Source: Halovulum marinum | GTDB taxonomy: Bacteria; Pseudomonadota; Alphaproteobacteria; Rhodobacterales; Rhodobacteraceae | Reading direction: 5' to 3' | Assembly (NCBI RefSeq): GCF_009697225.1 | Contig: NZ_WIND01000021.1 | Coordinates: 1-61,152 of the forward strand | Length of the DNA: 61,152 nucleotides | Shown here: positions 26,442-35,033 of the stretch, one piece after another | Numbering within the stretch: the first letter of the stretch is position 1 | Layout: the number at the start of each line of letters is the position of its first letter | The notes under the pieces: model-generated | The model's database searches: none | Told to the model about the DNA's origin: nothing | Seen by the model: the letters and a program-made list of their open reading frames with translations, nothing else | Program-made: the position numbers and the translations under genes

Positions 26442-28129
26442 TCGGGGTCGTCCTGCTGGCGCACGAACAGGTGCGGCGCACCGCCCAGCTTGCGCTGCAC
26501 ATGGCGCGGCACGGCTGCCGGGTGGCGCTGCACCTCGACGCCCGGGTTCAGCGCGGCGACATGCAGATCCTCAACGGGCTGCTGCTGGAGCACCCCAACG
26601 TGGTGTTCGTGCCGCGCCGGCGCTGCCACTGGGGCACCTTCAGCCTGGTCGATGCCAGCCTCGACGCGGTGCGCCTGCTGCTCGACCGCTGGCCCGGGAT
26701 CACCCATGTCTGCCAGCTGTCCGGTTCGTGCCTGCCGATCAAGCCGGTCGAGGCGCTGGCCGAGCATCTGAACCGGCACCAGGGGGTCGATTTCATCGAA
26801 TCCGTGCCGGTGGCCGAGGACGCCTGGGTGGTCGACGGTCTCTCGCACGAGCGTTTCAGCCTGTACCACCCGCTGCCCTGGCGGCGCTACCGCTGGCTGT
26901 TCGACCGCAATGTCGAACTGCAGCGCCTGCTGCGGGTGAAACGGCCGATGCCGCGGGGGCTGGAGCCGCGGATCGGCTCGCAATGGTGGTGCCTGAGCCG
27001 GCAGACCCTGCAGGCGATCATGACCGACCCGCACCTGCCGGAGTACTGCCGCTTCTTCCGCAGGACCTGGATTCCCGACGAAAGCTTCTTCCAGTCGCTC
27101 GCCGGCCGGCATTCGCACCGGATCACCAGCGCGCCGCTGACCTTCGTGCGCTTCGATCCGCAGGGCAAGCCCTATGTGTTCTACGACGACCACCTCGAGT
27201 TGCTGCTGCAGGCCGAGGGCTTTTTTGCGCGCAAGGTCTGGCGCGGCGCGAACCGGCTGTACCAGACGTTCCTCAATCCCGGGCTGCACGAGCTGCTGCC
27301 GGGCGTGCCGGACAACAGCCGGCTGCTGCGGCGGTTCGAGCGGGCGCGGCGGCTGCATGTCCACGGCCGGCCCGGGCTGGTCGGCCACGGCCGGCATTCC
27401 GGCCGGCGGCAGGCGGGGCAGTACGAGACCGCGCGCCCCTATGTCGTGATCGACGGGATCGAGCGGGCATTCCTGCATCTGCGCGACGAGCTGAACGCCC
27501 TGCCCGGCGTCGTCGCCCACGGCCGCCTGTTCGGCCCCGGCCCGGCGGAATTCGCCGACGGCGCCGAGGTGTTCACCGGAAACCTGTCCGCCAACCCGCG
27601 GATCCGCGACCACAAGCCGGCGCATTTCCTGTCCAAGCTGGTCTGGGCCGAGCGGCCGCGGACGCAGGTGATGCTGCACGACTTCGCCGCCAACTCGGTG
27701 ATGAACGGCTTCTTCCTGCGCGATCCGCACGCGAACATCCTGCGCCTGTCGGATGGCTGGCTGCTCAGATTGTGCGATCTGTGGCGCGCGGATCGCGCCG
27801 CGCTGGCTCGGGAATTGCCCGGCTGCCTGACGCGGGAGCGCCGCGTGACGCAGGAGTTCGGCGCGGTGGCGCAGCCCGACCGGGTGGTGAGCGTGTCGCT
27901 GTGCGAGGTGCTGCGCGGCGGGGTCGCGCTGTCGGACCGCCTGACCCGGCACATGCCCGAGCCGCTGCGCCGCGCGCCGGTGTTCTCGGGCGCGCGCCTG
28001 CCGGCGGATTTCGGTCCGTTTCTGGCCGATCTGGCCGATGCGCCGGGCTGCCCCGGCGCGGTGGCGGAACTGGCGGCCGAAGTCACCCGCTATGACCGCC
28101 TGACCCGGGCACTGCAGCGCAAGACCTGA
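26438..28129 (+). CDS. Core-2/I-branching-type glycosyltransferase with C-terminal extension
   Basis: A 563-residue protein. Residues about 1-260 match Core-2/I-branching (GT14) enzymes, which add beta-1,6-GlcNAc branches in eukaryotes. Visible motifs: V-V-L-L-A-H-E-Q, H-L-D-A-R-V, L-S-G-S-C-L-P-I-K, G-S-Q-W-W-C-L and W-I-P-D-E-S-F-F-Q-S-L. The remaining about 290 residues look like the DUF5927 domain often fused in Rhodobacterales; the region I-D-G-I-E-R-A-F-L-H-L-R-D has no obvious catalytic motif. Last gene of the galU-galE unit. It may add a sugar branch to a surface polysaccharide. Confidence 0.82.
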   Translation: MIGVVLLAHEQVRRTAQLALHMARHGCRVALHLDARVQRGDMQILNGLLLEHPNVVFVPRRRCHWGTFSLVDASLDAVRLLLDRWPGITHVCQLSGSCLPIKPVEALAEHLNRHQGVDFIESVPVAEDAWVVDGLSHERFSLYHPLPWRRYRWLFDRNVELQRLLRVKRPMPRGLEPRIGSQWWCLSRQTLQAIMTDPHLPEYCRFFRRTWIPDESFFQSLAGRHSHRITSAPLTFVRFDPQGKPYVFYDDHLELLLQAEGFFARKVWRGANRLYQTFLNPGLHELLPGVPDNSRLLRRFERARRLHVHGRPGLVGHGRHSGRRQAGQYETARPYVVIDGIERAFLHLRDELNALPGVVAHGRLFGPGPAEFADGAEVFTGNLSANPRIRDHKPAHFLSKLVWAERPRTQVMLHDFAANSVMNGFFLRDPHANILRLSDGWLLRLCDLWRADRAALARELPGCLTRERRVTQEFGAVAQPDRVVSVSLCEVLRGGVALSDRLTRHMPEPLRRAPVFSGARLPADFGPFLADLADAPGCPGAVAELAAEVTRYDRLTRALQRKT

Positions 28130-28256
28130 CCGGCGCGTGGCGCCATCGCCGCGCGCCGCCCCTGCATGGGGCCGCGATCCGTCTTGTCAGAAGTTCCCGC
28201 GCCGCGGCTATGTGCGGCCGGCCCGGCGCGTGGCCCCGGACGGCCGCGGATAGTGC

Positions 28257-28281
28257 GGCCTCTCAGGCAGCCTGAGAGGCC
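28257..28281. terminator. Palindromic stem-loop between convergent genes, overlapping the ptsN stop
   Basis: Arms GGCCTCTCAGGC (28257-28268) and GCCTGAGAGGCC (28270-28281) are perfect complements around one base; as RNA this gives a 10-bp stem with a 5-base loop. It includes the last ptsN codons and its stop. No U-run follows on either strand, so efficient intrinsic termination is doubtful; it may protect 3' ends or act in both directions. Confidence 0.5.
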
Positions 28282-28727
28282 TCGTCAGCGGTCATGATCG
28301 CAAAGATCGCCTGCGCATCCGGTGTGGAGCGGATCTTGGCGCAGGTCTGGTCGTCGCGCAGCAGGCGCGATACCCGCGCCAGCGCCTTGAGGTGCTCGGC
28401 GCCGGAATCCAGCGGCGCCAGCAGCACGAACACCAGATCGACCGGCTTGCGGTCGACCGAGTCGAAGGGGATCGGCGTGTCCAGCTTGAAGAACAGCCCG
28501 GTCACGCGGCTGATGCCCTCGACCCGCCCGTGCGGGATCGCGACCCCGCGGCCGACACCGGTCGGGCCCAGGCTCTCGCGCTCCAGCAGGGTGGTCAGCA
28601 CCGTGTTCTCGTCCAGTGACAGTCGAGCCGCCGCTGCCTGTGCGATGTCCTGAAACAGCCGTTTCTTGCTCTGCACACGCAGCGGCGAGATCACCGCCTC
28701 CGGATCGAGGATATCGGTAATATCCAT
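28263..28727 (-). CDS. ptsN: PTS IIA-like nitrogen-regulatory protein PtsN (EIIA-Ntr)
   Basis: A 154-residue cytoplasmic protein of the nitrogen PTS. It is phosphorylated by NPr on the His in G-V-A-I-P-H-G-R-V. D-L-V-F-V-L-L-A-P-L-D-S-G-A-E-H-L-K-A-L-A and the C-terminal helix are family-typical. It follows hpf by 25 bases and belongs with the lpt-hpf block, as in other Proteobacteria. It usually links nitrogen or potassium status to metabolism. Confidence 0.93.
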   Translation of the reverse strand: MDITDILDPEAVISPLRVQSKKRLFQDIAQAAAARLSLDENTVLTTLLERESLGPTGVGRGVAIPHGRVEGISRVTGLFFKLDTPIPFDSVDRKPVDLVFVLLAPLDSGAEHLKALARVSRLLRDDQTCAKIRSTPDAQAIFAIMTADEASQAA

Positions 28728-28752
28728 GTCCTGGATTGCTCCTGTTCTGACG

Positions 28753-29340
28753 TCAGGCCGAGGCCGCGTTGCGCGGATCGACCCAGCCGATGTTGCCATC
28801 GTCGCGCCGGTACACGACGTTCACGCCGCCATGCGAGTCGTTGCGGAAGACAAGCAGCGGCGCACCGGCGAGTTCCATCTGCATCACGGCCTCTCCCACG
28901 GAAAGGGACTGAACCCTGGTCTCCATTTCGGCCACGATGACCGGCTGCAGGGATTCGGGCTCGTCCTCTTCCTCGAATTCCTCGGCGCCGGGTTGGAGGA
29001 TATACGACGAGGCCTCCATGAACTCAATGGGGTTCTGTCGTTTCTGGTGATGATCCTTCAGCCGGCGCTTGTAGCGGCGCAGCTGCTTGTCCATGCGCTC
29101 CAGCGCGCCGTCGAAACAGTCGTAGATGTCGTTCGCCCGCGAGCGTGCCTGCGCCGTCATCCCGGTGGACAGGTGCACCGAGGCGTCGCAGCAGAACTCG
29201 TGCGCGATCTTCGAGAAGGTCACAGCCGCCTCGACGGGACGGCCGGCATATTTGCCGACCACTTCGCTGAGCCGATCGTTGACATGGGTGGTCAGGGCAT
29301 CCCCCACGTCCAGCTGCTTGCCGTTGACCTGTATCTGCAT
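28753..29340 (-). CDS. hpf: Ribosome hibernation promoting factor, long form
   Basis: A 195-residue long-type HPF. The N-terminal S30AE domain (M-Q-I-Q-V-N-G-K-Q-L-D-V to about 100) binds the 30S subunit. A charged linker follows, then the C-terminal dimerisation domain (K-x-F-x-x-x-x-M-x-x-x-E-A-x-x-Q-M-E-L type pattern, here V-G-E-A-V-M-Q-M-E-L-A-G-A-P-L-L-V-F-R-N). Long HPF makes 100S ribosome dimers in stationary phase. It lies between lptB and ptsN with no rpoN, as is usual in Rhodobacterales. The 216-base leader shows no clear promoter. Confidence 0.93.
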   Translation of the reverse strand: MQIQVNGKQLDVGDALTTHVNDRLSEVVGKYAGRPVEAAVTFSKIAHEFCCDASVHLSTGMTAQARSRANDIYDCFDGALERMDKQLRRYKRRLKDHHQKRQNPIEFMEASSYILQPGAEEFEEEDEPESLQPVIVAEMETRVQSLSVGEAVMQMELAGAPLLVFRNDSHGGVNVVYRRDDGNIGWVDPRNAASA

Positions 29341-29556
29341 GGCGACTCCCTTTGATCCGTCGACTTGGCGTCCGATTCGGTGTTCTGCGGTCTTTTTGGG
29401 CCGGTTGGCCGGGCCTTTCGGATCCGGAAACCGCGCCCGCGATGCGCGGTGGTCCCGGCTCCTGACGCCAGCGGAATGTGATGAAGATATGGTTCGTGCA
29501 GAGACCATGCCCGCAGGGTAAGCGGCGGTCGGGCGGCACGCAACGGTTTTGCGACG

Positions 29557-30309
29557 TCAGATCCGGAAGCCGTCCCCCAGATATACACGGCGAACATTGT
29601 CGTCCTGCACAACCTGTTGTGGCGTGCCGCTCATCATCACGCTTCCGTCATGCAAGATATAGGCGCGATCGACGATTTCCAGTGTCTCGCGCACGTTATG
29701 GTCCGTGATCAGCACCCCCAGCCCGCGGGTCTTCAGCTGCGCCACCAGCGCGCGGATCTCGCCCACCGCGATCGGGTCGACCCCGGCGAACGGCTCGTCG
29801 AGCAGCACGAAGCTGGGCCTGCTGGCCAGGCAGCGGGCGATCTCGACCCGGCGCCGCTCGCCGCCCGACAGCGCGATCGCGGGGGCCCGGCGCAGGTGGG
29901 TGATCGAGAACTCGCCCAGCAGCTCGTCCAGCTGCCGGCGCTGCTTCGAGCGAACCGGCTCGTGCAGCTCCAGCACCGCACGGATGTTCTGCTCGACGGT
30001 CAGGCCGCGGAAGATCGACGCCTCCTGCGGCAGATAGCCGATGCCCTTGCGGGCGCGCCGGAACATCGGCAGCGCGGTGACGTCCTCGCCGTCCAGCAGC
30101 ACGATGCCGCGGTCCGGCGCGACCAGCCCGCCGATGGCGTAGAAGCAGGTGGTCTTGCCGGCGCCGTTCGGACCCAGCAGCGCCACCACCTCGCCGCGGT
30201 GGACCTTCAGCGACACGTCGCGCAGCACCGGACGTTTGCGGTAGCTCTTGCCGAGGTGATGGACTTCCAGCCCGCCGCCGCCGTCGCGCAGTTCCAGCGG
30301 CGCGCTCAC
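29557..30309 (-). CDS. lptB: LPS export ABC transporter ATPase LptB
   Basis: A 250-residue ABC ATPase powering LPS extraction from the inner membrane through LptFG. Walker A G-P-N-G-A-G-K-T-T, signature A-L-S-G-G-E-R-R-R-V-E-I-A-R, Walker B F-V-L-L-D-E-P-F-A-G-V-D-P, switch I-T-D-H-N-V-R-E-T-L. Start is a GTG overlapping the lptA stop (GTGA). It completes the lptC-lptA-lptB order. Confidence 0.95.
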   Translation of the reverse strand: MSAPLELRDGGGGLEVHHLGKSYRKRPVLRDVSLKVHRGEVVALLGPNGAGKTTCFYAIGGLVAPDRGIVLLDGEDVTALPMFRRARKGIGYLPQEASIFRGLTVEQNIRAVLELHEPVRSKQRRQLDELLGEFSITHLRRAPAIALSGGERRRVEIARCLASRPSFVLLDEPFAGVDPIAVGEIRALVAQLKTRGLGVLITDHNVRETLEIVDRAYILHDGSVMMSGTPQQVVQDDNVRRVYLGDGFRI

Positions 30310-30803
30310 TGCCGCGTCTCGGGCTGCAGGATGGTCTGCACCCGCCCCTTCATCCGCGCGGTGCCGGTGTCCAGGTCGATTTCCAGCTCCTGGCCGGAAA
30401 GCGCGTTCTCGCCTTGGGTCAGCAGCACGTCGCCGGTCATGGTGATCAGCGCGCCGGCGACGTCGTAGGCGGCGGCCTGCGCCTCGGCGGCCTCGGCGCC
30501 GTTGGTCAGGGTGACGCTGCCCTCTGCCTCCATCCGGGTGACGTCGCCGGAGCGGCCGCTGCCGGAATAGAACACGGTGATGCGGTCGGCGGACATGCGC
30601 ATCGTGCCCTGGCCGACCAGCACCTCGCCCTCGAACACCACCGAGCCCGCGCTCTGGTCCACGGTCAGGCTCTCGGCGCTGATCTCGACCTGCTGCGAGG
30701 AATCGTGCGCGAAGCCGCCGAACGGCACCGTCGCCTGCGCGCCGGCCACCGCGGCCGAGCCGATCCAGGCCGCCACGGCGAGGGGCAGGAAGCGCGTGTT
30801 CAT
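30306..30803 (-). CDS. lptA: LPS periplasmic bridge protein LptA
   Basis: A 165-residue secreted protein. The signal peptide ends near A-A-V-A-G-A-Q-A. The OstA beta-jellyroll follows: V-E-I-S-A-E-S-L-T-V-D-Q-S-A-G-S-V-V-F-E-G-E-V, then repeated strand pairs. It forms the periplasmic filament carrying LPS from LptC to LptD. ATG at 30803 overlaps lptC by four bases. Confidence 0.88.
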   Translation of the reverse strand: MNTRFLPLAVAAWIGSAAVAGAQATVPFGGFAHDSSQQVEISAESLTVDQSAGSVVFEGEVLVGQGTMRMSADRITVFYSGSGRSGDVTRMEAEGSVTLTNGAEAAEAQAAAYDVAGALITMTGDVLLTQGENALSGQELEIDLDTGTARMKGRVQTILQPETRQ

Positions 30804-31456
30804 TCCGGTCGGTCCTCCGGCTGCGGGATGTAGGTCACCTTGACGCCTCCGGTAAAGCGCATCAACACCTCGTTGTCGAACCCGGCGCCGCCGGCGTTCG
30901 CGGCCGGCATCATGCTCAGCGCGGCGGCCTCGATCCGCCCCGGCGGGCCGGACGCCACGATCGGCCCGGTGGCCTCCAGCGTGCTGGTGGCGATGTCGAT
31001 CTCGACCAGCTCGGCCTGCGCCGCGTAGCCGTCCGAGGTGCGGATGTCGATGCCGGTCTCCAGCACCACGCGGCGCTCGGGGATGTCCAGCCGGGCGCGC
31101 TCCGAGCGCAGCTCGATCACCGCGCCGTCGCGATAGGTGACCCGGCCCGCCAGCTGCTCGACGTCGGCGATGGTCATCTCCAGATCGCGCGGCTCGACCG
31201 TCTGGGCGCGGAAGTCGTAGACGTCGCCCTCGAGGCTGGTGCCCGAGAACTGCGGCCGCGTGATCCGCAGCCCGGTGCGCAGCGCGTCCAGATCGGCGTC
31301 GTCGAATACCAGCCCGACGCCGGCGTTGCGGTCGGTATCCCACAGCAGGACCAGCCCCAGAAGCACCAGCGCCGCCGCCGGCAGCGCGACCTTCAGCAGC
31401 GCCACGACCCGCGACCGGGCCGAGCGGCGGGCGCGCGGAGGCGGCGTCTCAGCCAA
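30800..31456 (-). CDS. lptC: LPS export protein LptC
   Basis: A 218-residue bitopic protein: one transmembrane helix (V-A-L-L-K-V-A-L-P-A-A-A-L-V-L-L-G) after a basic N-terminus, then a periplasmic jellyroll. R-I-T-R-P-Q-F-S-G-T and D-G-Y-A-A-Q-A-E-L-V-E-I-D fit alphaproteobacterial LptC. The start appears to be TTG at 31456, inside the kdsD end, giving translational coupling; no ATG is available upstream of the membrane helix. Confidence 0.82.
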   Translation of the reverse strand: MAETPPPRARRSARSRVVALLKVALPAAALVLLGLVLLWDTDRNAGVGLVFDDADLDALRTGLRITRPQFSGTSLEGDVYDFRAQTVEPRDLEMTIADVEQLAGRVTYRDGAVIELRSERARLDIPERRVVLETGIDIRTSDGYAAQAELVEIDIATSTLEATGPIVASGPPGRIEAAALSMMPAANAGGAGFDNEVLMRFTGGVKVTYIPQPEDRPE

Positions 31457-32438
31457 GTCCCGCCCGCAGGCAGTCGTGGATGTGCAGGATGCCCTGCGGC
31501 ACGCGGTCGCCCGCGTCGACCACGAACAGCGTGGTGATCTTGTCGCGGTTCATCCGCGCCAGCGCCTCGCTGGCCAGCAGGTCGGGGCGCACCGTCTTCG
31601 GGCCGGGCGTCATCACCTGCGCCGCCGAGCGGGTCATCAGGTCGGCCATGTTGCGCCGCAGGTCGCCGTCGGTGATCACGCCGATCAGCGCGCCGCCGCC
31701 GTCGACCACCCCGGCGACACCGAACCCGCGCGAGGAGATTTCCAGCAGCGCCTCGGACATCGGCGCGTCCGGGCCGACCAGCGGCAGCTCGTCGCGGCCG
31801 TGCATCAGGTCGGCGACGCTGGACACCAGCGCGCCCAGCTTGCCGCCGGGGTGGAACTCGCGGAAATTCTCGGGGGTGAAGCTGCGCTGCTCCATCATCG
31901 CCACCGCCAGCGCATCGCCCAGCGCCAGCGTCAGCGTGGTCGAGGTGGTCGGCGCCAGGCCGTTCGGGCAGGCCTCGGCGGCGGCGGGCAGGACGATGCC
32001 GTGGTCGGCCTTGCGGATCAGCGTGCTGCCCGCGTTCGAGGCGATGCCGATCATCGGGATGCCGATGCGCCGGGTATAGGCGATCAGGTCGGCCAGCTCG
32101 GGCGTCTCGCCCGAGTTCGACAGCAGCAGCACAAGGTCGTGCCGGGTGATCATGCCCATGTCGCCGTGGCTGGCTTCGGCCGGATGCACGAACAGCGCCG
32201 GCGTCCCGGTCGAGGCGAAGGTCGCCGCCATCTTGCGCGCGATATGCCCTGACTTGCCCATGCCGCTGACGATGATCCGGCCGTCGATCGACAGCATCAT
32301 GGTGACGGCGCGGGCAAAGCTGCCGTCCAGCGTCTCGGCCATCAGCGCGACCGCGGAGGCCTCGAGCTGCAGCACCCGGCGGCCGCTGGCGATGAAGGCG
32401 GTCTCTGCGTCGGCGCTGCGATCCACGGCGACCCCCAT
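31449..32438 (-). CDS. kdsD: Arabinose-5-phosphate isomerase KdsD/KpsF
   Basis: A 329-residue enzyme converting ribulose-5-phosphate to arabinose-5-phosphate, first step of Kdo synthesis. An SIS domain (S-G-M-G-K-S-G-H-I-A-R-K; L-S-N-S-G-E-T-P-E-L; T-T-S-T-T-L-T-L-A-L-G-D-A-L-A) is followed by two CBS domains (residues about 205-329). Kdo then goes to lipid A and possibly capsule; the KdsB-like gene is about 12 kb away. It directly overlaps lptC. Confidence 0.93.
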   Translation of the reverse strand: MGVAVDRSADAETAFIASGRRVLQLEASAVALMAETLDGSFARAVTMMLSIDGRIIVSGMGKSGHIARKMAATFASTGTPALFVHPAEASHGDMGMITRHDLVLLLSNSGETPELADLIAYTRRIGIPMIGIASNAGSTLIRKADHGIVLPAAAEACPNGLAPTTSTTLTLALGDALAVAMMEQRSFTPENFREFHPGGKLGALVSSVADLMHGRDELPLVGPDAPMSEALLEISSRGFGVAGVVDGGGALIGVITDGDLRRNMADLMTRSAAQVMTPGPKTVRPDLLASEALARMNRDKITTLFVVDAGDRVPQGILHIHDCLRAGLG

Positions 32439-33049
32439 CAGTGCGCGAAGATGTCGGCGTCGGCCCAGCCGGCCAGGTCCAGCGCGGCACGGTGCGGCAG
32501 GAAGTCGAAACAGGCGCGGGCGATCGCGGTGCGGCCCTCGCGCGTCAGCCGCGCCTCAAGCGCCTCGCGCACCCGGTGCAGGTACAGCACGTCCGAGGCG
32601 GCGTATTCGATCTGCGCCTCGGTCAGCTCGCGCGCGCCCCAGTCCGAAGACTGCTGCTGCTTCGACAGATCGACCCCCGCCAGTTCCTGCACCAGGTTCT
32701 TCAGGCCGTGCCGGTCGGTATAGGTGCGCACCAGCTTCGAGGCGATCTTGGTGCAGTAGACCGGCGCCGTCACCACGCCGAACCGGTGCAGCAGCACGGC
32801 GATGTCGAAGCGGCCGAAATGGAACAGCTTCAGCACTCGCGGATCGGTCAGCATCCGCGTCAGGTTCGGCGCCTCGGTCTGGTCCTGGTGGATCTGTACC
32901 ACATGCGCGTCGCCGTTCCCGTCGGACAGCTGCACCACGCACAGCCGGTCGCGGTGCGGGTTCAGGCCCATCGTCTCGGTGTCGATCGCGACGATCGGTC
33001 CCAGATCCAGCCCGTCCGGCAGGTCGCGTTGGTGCAGGTGGTTGGCCAT
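32438..33049 (-). CDS. rnd: Ribonuclease D-like 3'-5' exonuclease (single domain)
   Basis: A 203-residue DEDDy exonuclease. Exo I: V-A-I-D-T-E-T-M-G-L-N-P. Exo II: F-H-F-G-R-F-D-I-A-V-L. Exo III: I-E-Y-A-A-S-D-V-L-Y-L. It lacks the HRDC domains of full-length RNase D, as in the short alphaproteobacterial form. Its stop shares a base with the kdsD start, so it is head gene of the kdsD-lpt operon. It probably trims RNA 3' ends. Confidence 0.85.
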   Translation of the reverse strand: MANHLHQRDLPDGLDLGPIVAIDTETMGLNPHRDRLCVVQLSDGNGDAHVVQIHQDQTEAPNLTRMLTDPRVLKLFHFGRFDIAVLLHRFGVVTAPVYCTKIASKLVRTYTDRHGLKNLVQELAGVDLSKQQQSSDWGARELTEAQIEYAASDVLYLHRVREALEARLTREGRTAIARACFDFLPHRAALDLAGWADADIFAH

Positions 33050-33396
33050 CGGGATCCCGTCGCTGTTGCTGTTCCCGGCGCGCGGCGTGCGGAACGTGCC
33101 GCGCGGGGAGTCGCCGGGGGACGTGGCGCCCGGCAAGGCTGGCACGTCCCGCGACCTGATTTTGCAGATCTGGGCATCTACTCACTTTCGGTGCGGAAAT
33201 CAACGCTGCCGATTTCCGCACCGCCTGGCGGCGGCCGCCGGGCCCCGTGGCGGCCGGGCGCGGGGCGGGTCCGGCTCCGAAATTCGTGAACCGCTGTGAC
33301 GCCGGCGATAGCGGTTCCTCGGTTAGACTGCGTCCGCAGGCGGATCGCACGTCCGCCGCGGATTGCCCAGAGAATGCTCAAGCGGTGAAGGACACC
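33050..33396. other. Divergent intergenic region rich in inverted repeats
   Basis: The gap separates the minus-strand rnd-kdsD-lpt operon from the plus-strand cytochrome b561 operon. Besides the 13-bp inverted repeat at 33189-33223 there is GAACCGCT/AGCGGTTC (33288-33295, 33310-33317) and several GC-rich hairpins between 33326 and 33362. No ORF or RNA gene was recognised. It probably holds both promoters. Confidence 0.4.
33189..33223. promoter_or_regulatory. Perfect 13-bp inverted repeat, 9-base loop
   Basis: CGGTGCGGAAATC at 33189-33201 and its exact complement at 33211-33223. It is 140 bases before rnd and 174 before the cytochrome gene. There is no U-run on either side, so an operator or a structured leader RNA is more likely than a terminator. 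Confidence 0.55.
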
Positions 33397-34239
33397 ATGG
33401 CCGAGCAAGGCAGCACCGTACCCCGCGCCGGACCGGTCGGCGGCGATGTCGTGCGCCGTCATCACGCCGCGACGCGGCTGTGGCACTGGATCAACTTCGC
33501 CGCCCTGCTGATCCTGCTCGCCAGCGGGCTGGCGATCTTCAACGCGCATCCGATGCTGTACTGGGGCACCGACGGCGCCTACCCCGAGGACGCGTGGCTG
33601 CTGGTCGGGTCGGTCGGCGACGCCGGTTATCTGCAGATCGGCGAGCGCACCGTCGAGACCACCGGCGTTCTCGGCTACTGGGCCAACGAAAAGGGCGAGA
33701 TGCGCCGCTGGGCGTTCCCCGAATGGTCGATCCTGCCGTCGAACTCGAACCTCGCGATCGCCCGGCGCTGGCACCTGACCTTCGGCTGGCTGTTCGCGCT
33801 CGGGCTCGGCGCGTTCCTTGTCGCCAGCCTGGTCAACGGCCACCTGCGCGCGCTGCTGCCCGGCCGGCGCGAGATGGCGCCCCGGCACCTGCTCGGGTGC
33901 TGCCGCGATCACGCCATGCTCCGGTTCCCCCGCGGCGCCGAGGCGATCCGCTACAACGTGCTGCAGAAGCTGTCGTACCTTGCCGTGATCGTGGTGCTGA
34001 TCCCGGTGATGATCCTGACCGGGCTGGCGATGTCGCCCGGCATCGTCGCCGCGTGGCCGTGGCTGCTCGACCTGTTCGGCGGGCGCCAGTCGGCGCGGTC
34101 GGTGCACTTCATCGTCGCCGTCCTCCTGGTCCTGTTCTTCCTGGTGCACATCCTCATGATCCTGCTGTCCGGCCCGCTGAACCATCTTCGCTCGATGATC
34201 ACCGGCGGCTACCGGCTGCCGAAGGAGCGGGGCCGGTGA
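33397..34239 (+). CDS. Cytochrome b561-type membrane protein
   Basis: A 280-residue integral membrane protein with about four transmembrane helices. Candidate heme ligands are in the N-terminal H-A-A-T-R-L-W-H-W-I-N-F, in A-R-R-W-H-L-T-F-G-W, and in S-V-H-F-I-V-A and L-V-H-I-L-M. This matches the Ni/Fe-hydrogenase-type b561 family that passes electrons to quinone. The start overlaps no gene; the end overlaps the molybdoenzyme gene by three bases, so it is the likely membrane electron acceptor of that enzyme. Confidence 0.85.
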   Translation: MAEQGSTVPRAGPVGGDVVRRHHAATRLWHWINFAALLILLASGLAIFNAHPMLYWGTDGAYPEDAWLLVGSVGDAGYLQIGERTVETTGVLGYWANEKGEMRRWAFPEWSILPSNSNLAIARRWHLTFGWLFALGLGAFLVASLVNGHLRALLPGRREMAPRHLLGCCRDHAMLRFPRGAEAIRYNVLQKLSYLAVIVVLIPVMILTGLAMSPGIVAAWPWLLDLFGGRQSARSVHFIVAVLLVLFFLVHILMILLSGPLNHLRSMITGGYRLPKERGR

Positions 34240-35000
34240 GCCGCCGGCTGCTGACCCGCCGCCGGCTGCTGGCCGGCGCGGCGGCGGCGGCGCCGGCCAC
34301 GCTGGCGGGCTGCGACCGTCTCGGCGCGAGCGCGGCGTTCCAGGACAACTTCCTGTCGCTGGGCGAATGGCTGAACTACCGGGTGCACCGGCTGCTGATC
34401 GGCGACGCGCTGGCCCGCGAGTACCGGCCCGAGGACGTCTCGCCGGTGTTCCGGACCAACGGCAACACCGAGCCGACCGACAAGACCTATGTCGCGCACG
34501 AGAAGTCCGGCTTCGCCGCCTGGCGGCTGACGGTGGACGGGCTGGTGGCCCGGCCGTCGGCGTTCACGCTGGACGAGCTTCGGGCCATGCCCGCACGCAG
34601 CCAGATCACCCGCCACGACTGCGTCGAGGGCTGGAGCTGCGTCGGGCAGTGGACCGGAGTGCCGCTGGGGCAGGTGCTGGACCGGGCCGGGCTTCTGCCG
34701 CAGGCCCGGTTCATCGTGTTTCACTGCGCCGACAGCGTGTTCGGCACCGACTACTACGAAAGCATCGACCTGGCGGACGCCTTCCATCCGCAGACGATCC
34801 TGGCCTACGGCATGAACGGCGCCCCGCTGCCCAGGGCGCACGGCGCGCCGGTGCGGCTGCGGGTGGAGCGGCAACTGGGCTACAAGCACGCCAAGTTCGT
34901 CATGCGGGTCGAGGCGGTGGCGACGCTGTCCGGCATCGGCCGGGGGCGCGGCGGCTTCTGGGAGGACCTGAGCCGCTACGAGTGGTACGCCGGCATCTGA
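34236..35000 (+). CDS. Molybdopterin-dependent oxidoreductase, sulfite oxidase/YedY type, Tat lipoprotein
   Basis: A 254-residue enzyme beginning at a GTG that overlaps the cytochrome stop. The N-terminus has twin arginines (R-R-R-L-L-A-G) and a lipobox (T-L-A-G-C), so it is probably Tat-exported and lipid-anchored. The Mo-binding domain shows I-T-R-H-D-C-V-E-G-W-S-C-V-G-Q-W-T-G-V, where the first Cys is the expected molybdenum ligand, and Y-K-H-A-K-F-V near the end. With the b561 subunit it forms a periplasmic oxidoreductase; substrate unknown. Confidence 0.85.
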   Translation: MSRRLLTRRRLLAGAAAAAPATLAGCDRLGASAAFQDNFLSLGEWLNYRVHRLLIGDALAREYRPEDVSPVFRTNGNTEPTDKTYVAHEKSGFAAWRLTVDGLVARPSAFTLDELRAMPARSQITRHDCVEGWSCVGQWTGVPLGQVLDRAGLLPQARFIVFHCADSVFGTDYYESIDLADAFHPQTILAYGMNGAPLPRAHGAPVRLRVERQLGYKHAKFVMRVEAVATLSGIGRGRGGFWEDLSRYEWYAGI

Positions 35001-35033
35001 CGCGCCCCGCGAGTCCGCCCCGCCGCCGCCGGT

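Noticed and set aside
29341-29556. Search for rpoN or a small gene between lptB and hpf
   Set aside because: Only short frames without protein character are seen; the 216-base gap is too short for rpoN.
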